A stretch of 64,000 bases of DNA, taken from the NCBI GenBank assembly GCA_009792885.1, contig WMCF01000007.1, forward strand, positions 3,946,500 through 4,010,499. The letters run 5' to 3'. This DNA comes from Eremophila alpestris peregrina. Taxonomy: Eukaryota > Chordata > Aves > Passeriformes > Alaudidae. A model generated the notes under the pieces. It did no database searches, was not told the DNA's origin, and was given only the letters and a program-made list of their open reading frames with translations. The translations under genes were made by a program, and so were the position numbers. Shown piece after piece: positions 10,801-22,250 of this stretch (position 1 is its first letter; each line of letters opens with the position of its first letter).

Positions 10801-12660
10801 GTATTGTGTTATGCCCAAGTCTCTTGCTCAATTCAAGGTTAAAGTTGACAGAAGTTGAATTTCTCAGTTGTAGAGAAAAAAAATTCTGTGTTTAGAAATC
10901 TTATATCACTTCCTGTGTGAAGTGGTTTTAAGTACATAGGAGACTGCTTTGCAAAAATATCTGAAAGTGTGGCATGACTACAGTGTGGATGGGAAGGACA
11001 GTAGAAATACAGAAAGTAAGCAGTATTTTTAAAATTGCATTTGGAAAAAAACTTGAAGTAATATTTTAACCATATTATTATAATTGAAAAGAGAAAATTA
11101 ATCAAACCTGGACTCACAGTAACTGAAAAACTTTGCATTATTTTTGTCAGATAAATGCAGACATGCAAAAACTGTGTTTCATTTACCATCAGATACATGT
11201 TAAAGGGAAGAGGGGACTATTAAATATCTCTCAAGTAGTCATTGTTCCATTTCAAAGACTTCTGTAATTGCAGAAGTGTAGTGGTCCCACAGAGAGATCC
11301 ATGTGTCATGTCAGTGAGATTTTGCCCAGGAACAGAAGCTGACCCACAAGCACAAGTGGTTGAATTCATCTTTTCTTACAAAATCGTCACAGCACTGTTT
11401 GCAAACTGTAAATTGGAAAACTGAGTTATAGGACACCTTTTTCTATTAGAAGACCCGAGGAGGTAGTCCAGGTTTTAGTTAAATTTTTACTTTTTGGAAG
11501 TTTGAGTCAAATATGATTTAGACTGCGGGTAAAGTTATTTGGTCTTCTTAGATGGCAGTGAGAATGACTTCATTGTGTTTTTCAATCAGAACAGTTCGCT
11601 GTCAGCCAAGTCTCAAGATCAATTTAATTTCATTCTATCCCTTTCAGTTTTGCAGGAGAAACCATTCCTATGCACAGTTTTGTATCTTGACTCTTCTGGA
11701 ATACTTAAGTGTCCCAGTTAGATTAAATGCCCTAATACCTCCTTGAACCTGCTAGAAGAGAGGGTGAATGTACCAAATAAGTAAAGAAAGAGAATTCCTT
11801 TCCTTTACAGTATGCTGGACAACTCGTAGCTGGATGATAAAAAGTAATGCCATGTGCAGTATGTTACTGTGTGTGGATATATCACAGCTATTGTTCACTG
11901 CTGTTCCCATGAAAATTAGATTTAGGTGCTAGAAAAATAGCACCATTCAGTGAAAGAGGTACCTGAAACAGTGATTTATATGCTTTGACAATTTTATTTT
12001 ATTACATAAGATATTAAAGACTGTCAAGGATACATTTTTAAGACCTTAGAAACCAGTACCTTAATTCCAACTACTATCCTAATGTAATATGACTCCAAAG
12101 TCTATTTCTTTAATGCTAGCTGCCCAAAATCAATTATTTGGATAACAAAATGTTTAATCTTTTTAGTCACTGTAAATGTCAACTGTAGGATGAAAGGATT
12201 TAAATGGTCATGTTTTTAAACCTAAAGCTTGAGTAGTTTTACCTGTCCAAAGCAGTGGAAGGGTAGATACCTAGGAACATTTCACTTTGCTCTACCTGAG
12301 CTTTATTGGTGAGCTGATACTGCCTATTGCATAGGCAAGTTCTTCTCAGTAGAACTGAATCAGCTTGCTTTGCAAGATATTTAAATGAAGGTAGGAAATA
12401 ATATATTAGTGACTTTGTGATCTCCCAATGAGCAAGTTAATTACCATTCAGTGACATGGCAAGCGCTGTCTCTCAAAATCTAAGGCAGATATTAGAATGA
12501 GTGTTTTATGTTTCCTGGCTACAGTGCAAGATGTGTCCTGATTGTCATCATGACAGATCCCTTTTTGTTATGCTAAAACATGGCCACCTACAGTGTCTGC
12601 CTGATTTCAGTGGATAACTTCTGTAAGCAGCATATGGTGCCAGTATGTTCTGGATAATTT

Positions 12661-12834
12661 TGTGGCCTTGAGCTAAGCACATAACCTTCTTCCAGAGGTG
12701 TTTTTTCTTTTTTTTCCTTGTGATACAGGATAATAACACCTACCTACCTCACAGGCATTTTGGGAAGATTAATTAGTTTATGTTTGTGAAATGCTTTGAA
12801 GATGAAAAGCACTGTAAGTGCTAAGTAGTATTAT
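12661..12834 (+). mobile_element. MIR-type (CORE-SINE) relic
   Basis: The segment follows the 3' two thirds of MIR in order. It has tgtggccttgagctaagcac with ataacct (consensus GTGACCTTGGGCAAGTTACTTAACCT), a T-rich stretch, gataataacacctacctacc with tcacaggc, gggaagattaatta and gaaatgctttgaa, and it ends in taagtgctaagtagtattat. The match is by eye and divergent. MIR relics are old enough to predate the bird-mammal split, so survival of a readable copy fits either low turnover or constraint. Confidence 0.7.
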
Positions 12835-14271
12835 AATCTCTCATAGCTATACTAGTTACTTCTTAAAGCAACAATAAGAAGTTAATTGGCTTTCTGGTTC
12901 CAGGTGATAAGGATCTGTTGACTTTAAAAGTTATTCTATTAGCTGCAAAGTGGTACGAAGAAAAACATTTCATTTTTATTTGATTAGGAGTATATTTAGT
13001 TCACGCTCGGTGATATGCACACATGCTCTAAGGTATTCATCTAGGTGAAATTGGCCCCTTGTGGGTCATGGCCTGTAGATGAGCTACAGATCTAGAGACA
13101 AAGGGTAATTGTGATTCTCCAGGGAGAAATCAGCCTCGGTTATTGGCAGCAGACTGCTTGTTCAGGCAGTTCTACACTGCCACTACAAGTACATAGAGCA
13201 GAAACCTTGTCTTCAACTAGTCCAGTTGCAAAATAGGAGAATTAAGTTCTTGATCATAATGATTAAAGATTTATAAGGTGAGCAAGAAGGATTCACAAGG
13301 ATTTTCAGCCTCAAGGAAAGGAAGATACTGTAGAAGGTCTGTAACTGCTCTTACATCTTTCCATAGCTCATATACTGAGATATATGTGCTGCTTCTGTTC
13401 GTAATAAAAACTAAACGGTGGACTGGGGAGATGAATGGATCCCGTGCATGGCTATGAAAGATGACTTCAGTATGTTAACATCTACAGAGAGAATACAGCT
13501 AGAAAAGTGTGGAGTTAGCAATGGGGGAAGAGGGGAGGAGTGAAAGGGGCTGAAGAGTCCCGTCTCTCCTGTCTGGTGATTTAGTGCTTAGGGCTGAGAG
13601 TCAGGGCTGGAGGCCAAGCTGTGAGTGATTGCTTATTCCATCACTGGCAAATAAATGCATAAAGTGAAGCTGAGATGTAAAATGGGGGTAATTTCTCAAA
13701 AAGTTCCTTGATGCTTTCTGAAATTAGTTTGTACAGTGTCAACTTATGGGCTTGAGAGCCAGTACTTGGTGTTACTGAGCTTATTAAAGCCAGAAGAGGA
13801 AATTTTTTTTTCTTTTTGATGCCATAAATATTTCTGAGTGGTAAATCTTTTCATGTCTTCAGCATAATGGACATTTTGCTGGAACATCTAAATTATAACA
13901 TTGCTACACTACATTTATTATGGGGGTTTACAGAGTGGAAAGCCTTTAGGGGAATTGAGATGGGAAGTGTGAGTGATAGAGGGAATAAGAGGTTTTCATT
14001 TCTGCAGAAATTTTTTGGTCAGTATTCTGTGGTGTTGCTTCCATTTAGCTACAGTGATGGTCTGAGCATTTCATTTGTGTCCATGCACTGAAGAGTCAAT
14101 TCCCATACTCATGGAATACTTCTGTATGAAATTCCACAAACTGAAATGCATGGGCAGCTTCAAATAGGCACGTTGCCTTTTTGCTATGTACCAGTTCATA
14201 GCCTACAGAACTAACTGAGTGAGAGACACATCCCTCTGGGTCTGGTCCATCTGGTCACTTGTGGTGGCAGA

Positions 14272-14300
14272 TTATGCTTTTCCCTCATGGAAAAGCATAA
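14272..14300. repeat. Inverted repeat, 12-bp perfect stem, 5-base loop
   Basis: TTATGCTTTTCC at 14272-14283 pairs exactly with GGAAAAGCATAA at 14289-14300, loop CTCAT. It could form a hairpin in the intron RNA. The arms are too short for a typical microRNA precursor, and no function is assigned. Confidence 0.75.
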
Positions 14301-15295
14301 ATAATAGTAGAGTTTTCTCACCTCCCTGTGTGGAGGAATAGCAGTAAGCCTGAGCTCCAGTTTGCCTCCTTCCTCCTTGCCTTCCTTTCCCATTTCAAGC
14401 TGTATGCCATGTCATTAGCACCATGCTGGCCTTAATGTGGCAGTTCATACCTGTCACATCTTTGTGGGCTCCTTGCAGACTGGATATCCATCATCTCTAC
14501 ATTGCTTGCCCTTGGGTCATATTTTCTTCACATCTATCAAATTTAGGCTTTTTGTAATTCTTATTTTGTAATAAATGGATGCTCGAATGTTTATGTTTTG
14601 GTCCCAGGGTGCAAAGATTAAGACAGAGGCCTAAGATGCCTGTACTGTCATTCTGCTCGTGATCAAGATGTTCTGTTCTTTGCTACTCATGGAGCTGTAT
14701 TCCTTTTCTAAATCCACAAATCTTTTTTTTTCCCCTCCTGCAGCCCATGATTGGGACAACTGTGCTGGTTTCTCTTAATTTAATTTATCTGTTGTATAAT
14801 CATAGTCATAAAATCAGATTTTAATATAAAATCCCCGAGTTTGGAAGCATAATGTTTAAATTATTAATTTATTAAGTGGAACATGTTTGCTTTGCAGCTT
14901 TGAATTGTGCAGTAGTGAAATTATCTTCAGCTGGCTTTAATCTTACTCTGTGGTAACTTCAGATGGGCTTGATGAGCAGCCCTTTATCCTTATACTGGTT
15001 TAAGTGCTTCTTATATTCTAGGCTGAGGATTAGGACTGTAGATCCCCTGCCACCTCAAACCTAACAGGGAATAAAGTGATGAGGTTTCCTGTACTGCACA
15101 GGAGAGTCTGCATGTTTGAACCATAATTTGGTACACCAGTGACAAGAAGATGACTGTGTTTCATACAGATAAATTCTTCCCTACATCTAAAAATAAAAAC
15201 TTTCCCAGGCTATCATTACAGTTTATGTTTCCTTGTGATTCTGTAATAGTAAAAAGACATATCAAGTTTGAAATACTTTATTTCCCACAAATATG

Positions 15296-15298
<3 letters not shown>

Positions 15299-15341
<43 letters not shown>
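15299..15341. repeat. (AT)17 microsatellite running into (GT)n
   Basis: Alternating AT from 15299 to 15332 continues as GTGTGTGTG to 15341. It is likely polymorphic in length. Confidence 0.95.
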
Positions 15342-18300
15342 AATTTCTACTTTTTTTTTCCCAGTAATTGACTTGGGGTTTGAGTCTTGCTTATAGCTCT
15401 TCTATCAAGAGTAGCAAAATAAGTAGAGCTCAGAGAATTCACAGTATCTGGTACTAACCTTTTCAGAAGTCACCAAGACCATGACTTACGTCCCCAAATG
15501 TTTTTAAAAGTTCACATAAGGAATATAAGAGCTTTGATTAATGTTAGTTGAGAATAACAAGCATTTGAAAATTATATGCACACTTGATGAGATTCAATAT
15601 ATTTCTATGCTCTTTGTTATTATGTAGTTTACTGGATCTATTAGAGAAGCAACTGTCTTTCATATGAACCTTACAGCTCCACTCTAAATCAGATAATGAC
15701 AAGAAAAGGAGGTTAAGATGGAAAAGTGAATAGAGCAGAAAGGTCAAGAAAAAGAGATTAAAAGGTGACAAGGAAGGTGGTTCTGATGAGTGAAAAGAAA
15801 AACATGGGAATTAAGAACAGGAGGAAAATGTGATACAGTGGATTAGGATGGTGTAAATTTCACAGATAATTTTCACAAAAGCAAAAATTAGGCTGAAGTA
15901 ATAACAAAATACAACATACACCAGATCAAAAGGAAAATGCTAATATAGGCAAAACTCATTACTTGTCAGTCTTCACTGCAGTTCTCACAACCCAGTGAAT
16001 CCAATTCTGCACATACAGCTTTGAAAACCCCCTTTTACTAAATAGATTGTGAAGATTGTATGACAGAATGGATGTATCACATCTGTTAGTCATTCTCTCT
16101 TTTATGCAATTGCATTCTACCCACCTAACATTCTGACTTATGGAGACAGTGTTTGTACATTCCTTGTCAGAGTTTTTTAGAGCATCTAAGGTATCTGTTT
16201 TGCTATTTAAAAAAAAATCTTTATCCTTTTGTTTTCAGCAAATTTGTTATCCTACTGTACGTTTATTTCCAAGTTTTTCCTCTCAAGACATTTCCTTACA
16301 AGTGACCTCATTGTAAGTGTGAGCTCTGCACAGAGAGCTTCAACAGGAGAAATGTATCCCCTATATAGTGTCTAAATATGGAATAAAAAGGAAGAACTTT
16401 TCCCATATCAGAGTACAAGAAAACAATATGGTCCTTGCAGGAACACTTGGATACCAGTGCTGCTTATACAATAAGCTTATATAACACGTTCTATTATTGA
16501 GGATGGATTTGTATGCAGTAATCTGCAGACAGAAAATAAAAATTAGAGAAGGATATTTTTCTTCATTTGCTTTCTTAAGAAATGAAACTACTTTTAATTT
16601 TTTAAAAAATTAGGATTAAGTAGCAAGTCAAGGAAATGTAAAGGAGGGGTTTGGTTCTCCTAAGGACCATGAACATTGTTTTGCATCTGTACAGCTTTAG
16701 ATGTTTCACAGTTTTACCAAAATTGGTGTAAGTATTTTTGTCATGCATTATCACATAGTGATTTTAGGGAAATGTGCTTGATTTTTGAATGCCTCAAATG
16801 TGTTCTGGGCAGGTAGAAGAAGGTAAAATACAAAGGAAGAATAGATTAGAAAGGGGCCTGACAAGTAATGAATGATGCAGAGAGGCAGATATCGTGTGAA
16901 ACATAATCAAGAGCCAAACTGAAGAGAATTTAAAGTATGAACTTGGATGTGTTTGGGACGTCTGCCTTTTTTGTACTGTCCGTCCTGTTAGGACAAAACC
17001 AAAGTCAGCAAAGACACTCACACTATAATTCCTCTGTTTAAAAGCTAGGGGAGTTGGGTGTCTTTTTATGCTAACTAGGCAGGTGCTTTGGAGGCTTTTC
17101 AGATTTTTTTTCTATGGTCTATTGTTGCTAAAACCTGACTTGTCAATTTATCAGTGGTTAATGAATTAGTAAGGACAGTGCTGATGGCTGGAGATGCTGA
17201 CAAATTTTCTTTTGGCAACTTTTGTTCATTCCTTATGTTTGATTCTTTCACCTTTTCATGGTTTTTAAGATAATATCTCTGTGTTTTTATTTAGTATAGA
17301 TCCAACTTAAAGCAGACACTGACAACTGAAGAACCACAGGACCTTTTCTTTTGTTTGGTAGTCCTCTTCAAAAACCCATTTCCACAGATAACATTTCCAG
17401 TTTGAAGCTTAAGTTATTATGGAGGTCTTTGAAGGACTTCCCCAAAATAGGCCTGAGAAACAAATGTAGCACAAGTGCAGCAAGTTTCCATTCAATTCCT
17501 GCTTTTAACTTACAGCTTTATAAAGAACTATACCATTTCTGCAAATGTCAAACTTCCTATTAAAAAAAAGGCACATTTCTCTTCTAGAAATGTATCCTGT
17601 GTGATTCTGGCAGAGAAATATACATTGTCTTTTAAGAATAATAATTCTATATATAGACATATATGTATTGAAAGTGTTTTGGTATCCCTTTTTGTATAAC
17701 TGATGTGGTTAAGGAGGTGCACCAATCCTGCACGGATCATTGCTCACACAGAAAGTTGCAACATATCAGGTAGGTGTGTATGGTCACTGTTGGCAAATGC
17801 TGTGTTTTTAACAGTGATTGCTGCACAGGCTTTGGCAAGTTATTTTAGAGTTATTAATTAATTAGTTTTGCTCCTGCACAAATGGAGGATGTCAGCAATC
17901 CTTAAAATACCCGTAAATTGATATTCCTAGCCAGGAGAAATGCAGCATCTAGTAGTTGAGTGGTAGTAAACAGCATTATTGTCAGTATTTAAAACTTAAC
18001 TTCATGACATATCATCCCAAATAGTCCAAAGCTCTCAAAAGCATCTCCAGAACAAGTCTCCTTGAAATGTTGTGTCTAATTTTTTTTCTAATTTTCCCTT
18101 CATACATTTCTTAAAGGAAAGGGGAAAAAAACCATAAAGTATTATGGTACCTGTTTATTCTGTACCTCAATTTTTTTCCTCAGGAATTGGTTCATTACAA
18201 TGGCCAAGCTGTTTTTAAGTCTTTATGAACTACTGTCAGTGGGAGAAATTGCAAAGTTAGAGAAACCATTGAGTAAATGCCTTACATGGAAGTCATACTG

Positions 18301-19135
18301 GAAAGATTAATTAGAAACTCTGTGAACACAAGAAGAACATCCTCATTTCATGCTCTTTTTCTTCACTAAGCTCATAGAACTCCTTTTTAGCCTTTAATTT
18401 GATTTCATAGTTTTGTTCATTATCCCAGCTAGTCTGCTGCCCACTAGGTCTGCATCCAAGCTGTATGCAGCTTCCCCTGCATCCTGGATGATTTCCTGTT
18501 TTCATTGTTCAGAAACCTTAAGATGATGTAAAATTTTCTATCGTGTATGTATGATTTCCTTTGGGATTTGAATTTTTGAATTTCTACGCAAATAAATATT
18601 TTATTTTTCCATGTAAACTTCTCAGTTTGGGCTTTGTGGGTTGTTTGGGGTCTGTTTTGTTTTGTTTTTTCATTTGTGTAGACAACTTACATGGACTACA
18701 ATCCTCTTAGTGAAGCTCTTAGGAAGGCTTTAGGTCAGAAGATTATGTAGCCTGATGATTCTAAAGCTGTTACAACATTTCTGGGCTATGCTGTAAAACT
18801 TCTGAGTGTAGTGAAAAGCTCTAATATATTGAATGGGATGAGACCGTGGTATTCAAACCTGGCCCCCTTTTCTGTTTTGGCTGTGCCATGCCATTTTGTG
18901 AGGTTTTTTACCATTCCCAAGAGAGGGAAAAAGAAGATTGTTTACATGGAGATAGGATGTTGTAAACGTCAAGTTAAAAGTCCATGACTAGATGGTAGGT
19001 GGTATGGTATGCCTGAGACCAAGTCTCCTACAAAGCTCCTGAAGCTCCTGAAGAGCACTCTTAAGTGCTATGACAGAAGAAATGTGTGTGGAAACGTCTT
19101 TCCAAATGGCAGTGCCTGAGTGCAGAGGGCGTTTG

Positions 19136-19843
19136 TGCGGTGGGGCAGCAGGGGCTTGTGCGGAGCAGGCAGCAGGGGCTGTGCGGAGCAGGCAGCAGGG
19201 GCTGTGAGGAGCAGGGGCTGTGAGGAGCAGGGGCTGTGAGGAGCAGGGGCTGTGCGGAGCAGGGGCTGTGCGGAGCAGGGGCTGTGCGGAGCAGGGGCTG
19301 TGNNNNNNNNNNNNNNNNNNNNNNNNNNNNNNNNNNNNNNNNNNNNNNNNNNNNNNNNNNNNNNNNNNNNNNNNNNNNNNNNNNNNNNNNNNNNNNNNNN
19401 NNNNNNNNNNNNNNNNNNNNNNNNNNNNNNNNNNNNNNNNNNNNNNNNNNNNNNNNNNNNNNNNNNNNNNNNNNNNNNNNNNNNNNNNNNNNNNNNNNNN
19501 NNNNNNNNNNNNNNNNNNNNNNNNNNNNNNNNNNNNNNNNNNNNNNNNNNNNNNNNNNNNNNNNNNNNNNNNNNNNNNNNNNNNNNNNNNNNNNNNNNNN
19601 NNNNNNNNNNNNNNNNNNNNNNNNNNNNNNNNNNNNNNNNNNNNNNNNNNNNNNNNNNNNNNNNNNNNNNNNNNNNNNNNNNNNNNNNNNNNNNNNNNNN
19701 NNNNNNNNNNNNNNNNNNNNNNNNNNNNNNNNNNNNNNNNNNNNNNNNNNNNNNNNNNNNNNNNNNNNNNNNNNNNNNNNNNNNNNNNNNNNNNNNNNGG
19801 AGCAGGGGCTGTGCGGAGCAGGGGCTGTGCGGAGCAGGGGCTT
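19136..19843. repeat. GC-rich 16-bp minisatellite, interrupted by an assembly gap
   Basis: The core unit GAGCAGGGGCTGTGCG repeats head to tail. About nine AGCAGGGG cores lie left of the gap and three right of it. The leftmost units are longer, with an extra GCAG stretch (about 23 bp), and three carry GTGAG in place of GTGCG. Since 16 is not a multiple of three and the unit lacks stops in all phases, long frames cross it on both strands with a repeating 16-residue pattern; these are artefacts, not genes. The plus strand is G-rich with one GGGG per unit. The array contrasts sharply with the AT-rich intron around it. Confidence 0.93.
19303..19798. other. Undetermined bases (496 N) inside the minisatellite
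   Basis: The run of N begins and ends within repeat units, so the gap most likely reflects failure to assemble through the tandem array. The distance between equivalent unit positions across the gap is 511, one short of 32 units, but the true size is unknown. Confidence 0.98.
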
Positions 19844-21867
19844 CTGGGGGAGCTGCAGGGTACAATGCCCTCCTGCTGCTGCAGCTGCTCAGGCTGTGGC
19901 TCAGGGGGTTACTTGAAGTCTGTCTGCATCCTTCCTTGCCTCCATCTCAGCGCCATGAGGCTGTGCGCACCACCTTGTCGCAATGAAGTCAACAGCGGTT
20001 TTGTTACTGACTCAAGTAACCTTGTCTATGGTCAAAATATCTTTCCTTTCCATTTTGCTTCCCCAAGTGCTCTTTTAGAATAAGTAAGATGCTGCATGTG
20101 CAACTGTGTTTACACCTTACGTACTCCATATGTGTGTGGAGACACCTGTATACATACACATGTGCACAGAGTCTTCTGTATTTGTGTCTGATTTTAGGCA
20201 ACTGCATGAAAATGTAGATTCACATACTAATCTACCAAATGCATAAACCAGTGTTCTAAACTGTCACCCTTAGCATATATCTACAAAAATGCAAAATAAT
20301 AAGCATTTTAGACACTTGACTACTTTCAGCTCTGACCCTGTTACCACTGGGCAGTTTGTTTGGCCTGTTTCCTTCGCTGTTCAGCTTCAGGTCTCATAAA
20401 ACCTGGAAATTCACATGGCATGACAGCTTTAAAAAAATTACAAGATACCATAGCTGTGCATGATAATCCCCTTTCTTATACCCTTGACACTGTTCAGACA
20501 TAGTCGTAGATATGCTTACTCCTTTATATTTACCTCCCCAGCTATATTTTCATTCAAATGTCTATTCATAGCTGCATAATAAGTAGTTTGGTTTGTACCT
20601 AATTGTAGTAATTGATTTTCATTATTTATGAAAGTCGTCAAAATTCATTTATGGTTCTGACTGTGAAGAAACTTGCAGCAACAGCTTCAGGTGACTGCAG
20701 GAATAAAACAGTTAACCAGATCACTTAATGCACTGGTCATTGACTTTTTTTAACTCTAAATATTTCAGGAATTGTTTGCACTTCTGTATTCATACTTTTG
20801 CAATTCTGTTTCTTTCTCATGTGTAAAATTCTGTGCTTGACATGTTATAAGCTTTAATCGTGCTGGTGTGTTTTTATGTTAAATGACTAATTATGGAGAA
20901 ATTAGGATGCCTGTCAGATTCAAAAATTGAATGTGTGTCCTGATTTGTTCTCAGAGCTGTGAAGTAATTGTGGGCTAGGGTGGAAAAGTATTATAGATAT
21001 GCAGAGGAGCTTGCCAAGTGTCTATATATCATAAAATGTCTTAAATCTACAGACATAAAAGTAGCATGAAGACACGGCCATTAAAAAGGCAGTCATTCTT
21101 GAGTGTCGCATAATTTAGACACTCTAAGTTATTGAAGTGTCACAAGTTTATTGCACCTAATTTATTAATACAATCATTGGGATTCACTTATGTCTCCTGC
21201 TCTGCCCCAAAACAGGCTAAAAGTCTGTTAAAATGCACAGACTCTGCTTCAGCAGTAAAAGTGAAAATGCTCCTTAAAATACAGTGACATGAAAAAAACC
21301 AGTTTTACTGGAGCACTTGCAGGTAACAGGTGGCCATGTTTCTGTATATTTGTGTTTGTGTATTAAAGTAGGACAGAGGAATCAAATAAAAACCAAGCAA
21401 ATTTTGTTCCTGTTTAGCTTTTTCATTGTCACATTAGGTGGCATTTGTATGAGAAAAATAGCATCTTGCTTTGGCCTTTAACAAGGACAAACAAAAAAGC
21501 CTTCCCCAAAACCAGCCAAGTAAAAATCCTGAGAAATGCCTTGTTAAGTGCTTTTATACTTTGAAAAATAATTTTTCTTTGAAGAAAGGAAAAGTTTATA
21601 TATTTTTTTAATCCTTTCATTTACTGAATTGGCTTTTCTTAGTTAGGAGGATCTGTTTTGTTTATTTGCTACCCAGGACCACTTTTGATGTGCTTAAGCA
21701 CTTGACAAAATACTGCTGAGGAAAGCTGGAGACAAAAGAATCTACTTGATTGTAATGCAGGTGGAGTTTTGACAAAACATCTTATGTGATATCTGAGACC
21801 TTTATACACATGAAGAGTTTTTGTTTTTAAATTCTTTAAAATAAAATACTTAAAAATGTCTCATCTT

Positions 21868-21893
21868 TTGTTATCTTTTTTTCCCCTAATCAG
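21868..21893 (+). other. TENM3: 3' splice site of the second coding exon
   Basis: A strong pyrimidine tract (ttgttatctttttttcccct) is followed by aatcag ending at 21893. The reading frame and family sequence start at the next base. Confidence 0.93.
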
Positions 21894-22172
21894 GACAGAA
21901 TTTTACCCTAAGGCAGTTAGGAGTTTGTGAACCAGCAGCTCGTCGAGGACTGGCATTTTGTGCGGAAATGGGGCTGCCCCACAGAGGTTACTCTATCAGT
22001 GCAGGGTCAGATGCTGATACTGAAAATGAAGGAGTGATGTCTCCAGAGCATGCCATGAGACTTTGGGGCAGGGGGGTCAAGTCAGGGCGCAGTTCCTGTC
22101 TGTCCAGCCGTTCCAACTCGGCCCTCACTCTGACTGATACCGAACACGAGAACAAGTCCGACAGTGAAAATG
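21894..22172 (+). CDS. TENM3: Teneurin-3, second coding exon (residues 78-170 of the cytoplasmic domain)
   Basis: The exon is 279 bases, phase 1 at both ends. With the last base of the previous exon it reads GQNFTLRQLGVCEPAARRG, then LAFCAEMGLPHRGYSISAG, SDADTENEGVMSPEHAMRLW and GRGVKSGRSSCLSSRSNSAL, and ends TLTDTEHENKSDSEN with the first base of the next codon. This continues the Ten_N intracellular domain and matches my recollection of vertebrate TENM3 almost residue for residue; apparent differences are A for T in CEPATRRG and G for A in ENEAVMSP. Serine-rich stretches (SGRSSCLSSRSNS) are plausible phosphorylation targets. The next expected segment, a proline-rich stretch and then the single membrane-spanning helix, is not in the window. 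Because its length is a multiple of three, skipping this exon would keep the frame. Confidence 0.97.
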
Positions 22173-22178
22173 GTAAGT
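22173..22178 (+). other. TENM3: 5' splice site of the second coding exon (gtaagt)
   Basis: AATG|gtaagt has a perfect intron consensus. Reading through would add GKFFCICAYIN and stop at 22205-22207. Confidence 0.95.
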
Positions 22179-22221
22179 TCTTCTGCATATGTGCATATAT
22201 AAACTGATGTTTATTTGCTGC

Positions 22222-22250
22222 TTAAAATTACTGACACTCAGTAATTTTAA
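22222..22250. repeat. Perfect 13-bp hairpin 49 bases after the exon 2 donor
   Basis: TTAAAATTACTGA at 22222-22234 pairs exactly with TCAGTAATTTTAA at 22238-22250, leaving a three-base loop CAC. It is AT-rich but fully matched, and close enough to the 5' splice site to be folded in the nascent RNA. A role in splicing is only a possibility. Confidence 0.8.

Larger units (their letters stand above)
6963..21893 (+). other. TENM3: TENM3 intron between the first two coding exons (14,931 bp)
   Basis: This is phase-1 intron with gt at 6963-6964 and ag at 21892-21893. Apart from the separately listed CR1 and MIR relics, microsatellite and minisatellite, it is AT-rich unique sequence in which I recognise nothing. 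The stretches 7770-9230, 10805-12655, 12840-14270, 15345-19130 and 19850-21870 hold only short random frames. No RNA gene was seen. Confidence 0.9.

Noticed and set aside
13523..13549. Possible G-quadruplex (G runs of 5, 4, 2 and 4)
   Set aside because: Only three runs reach three or more G, so the standard four-run pattern is not met.
19068..20083. Long open frames of 226-287 codons on both strands across 19068-20083
   Set aside because: Most of their length is undetermined bases, and the rest is a 16-bp tandem repeat without stops; they are artefacts.
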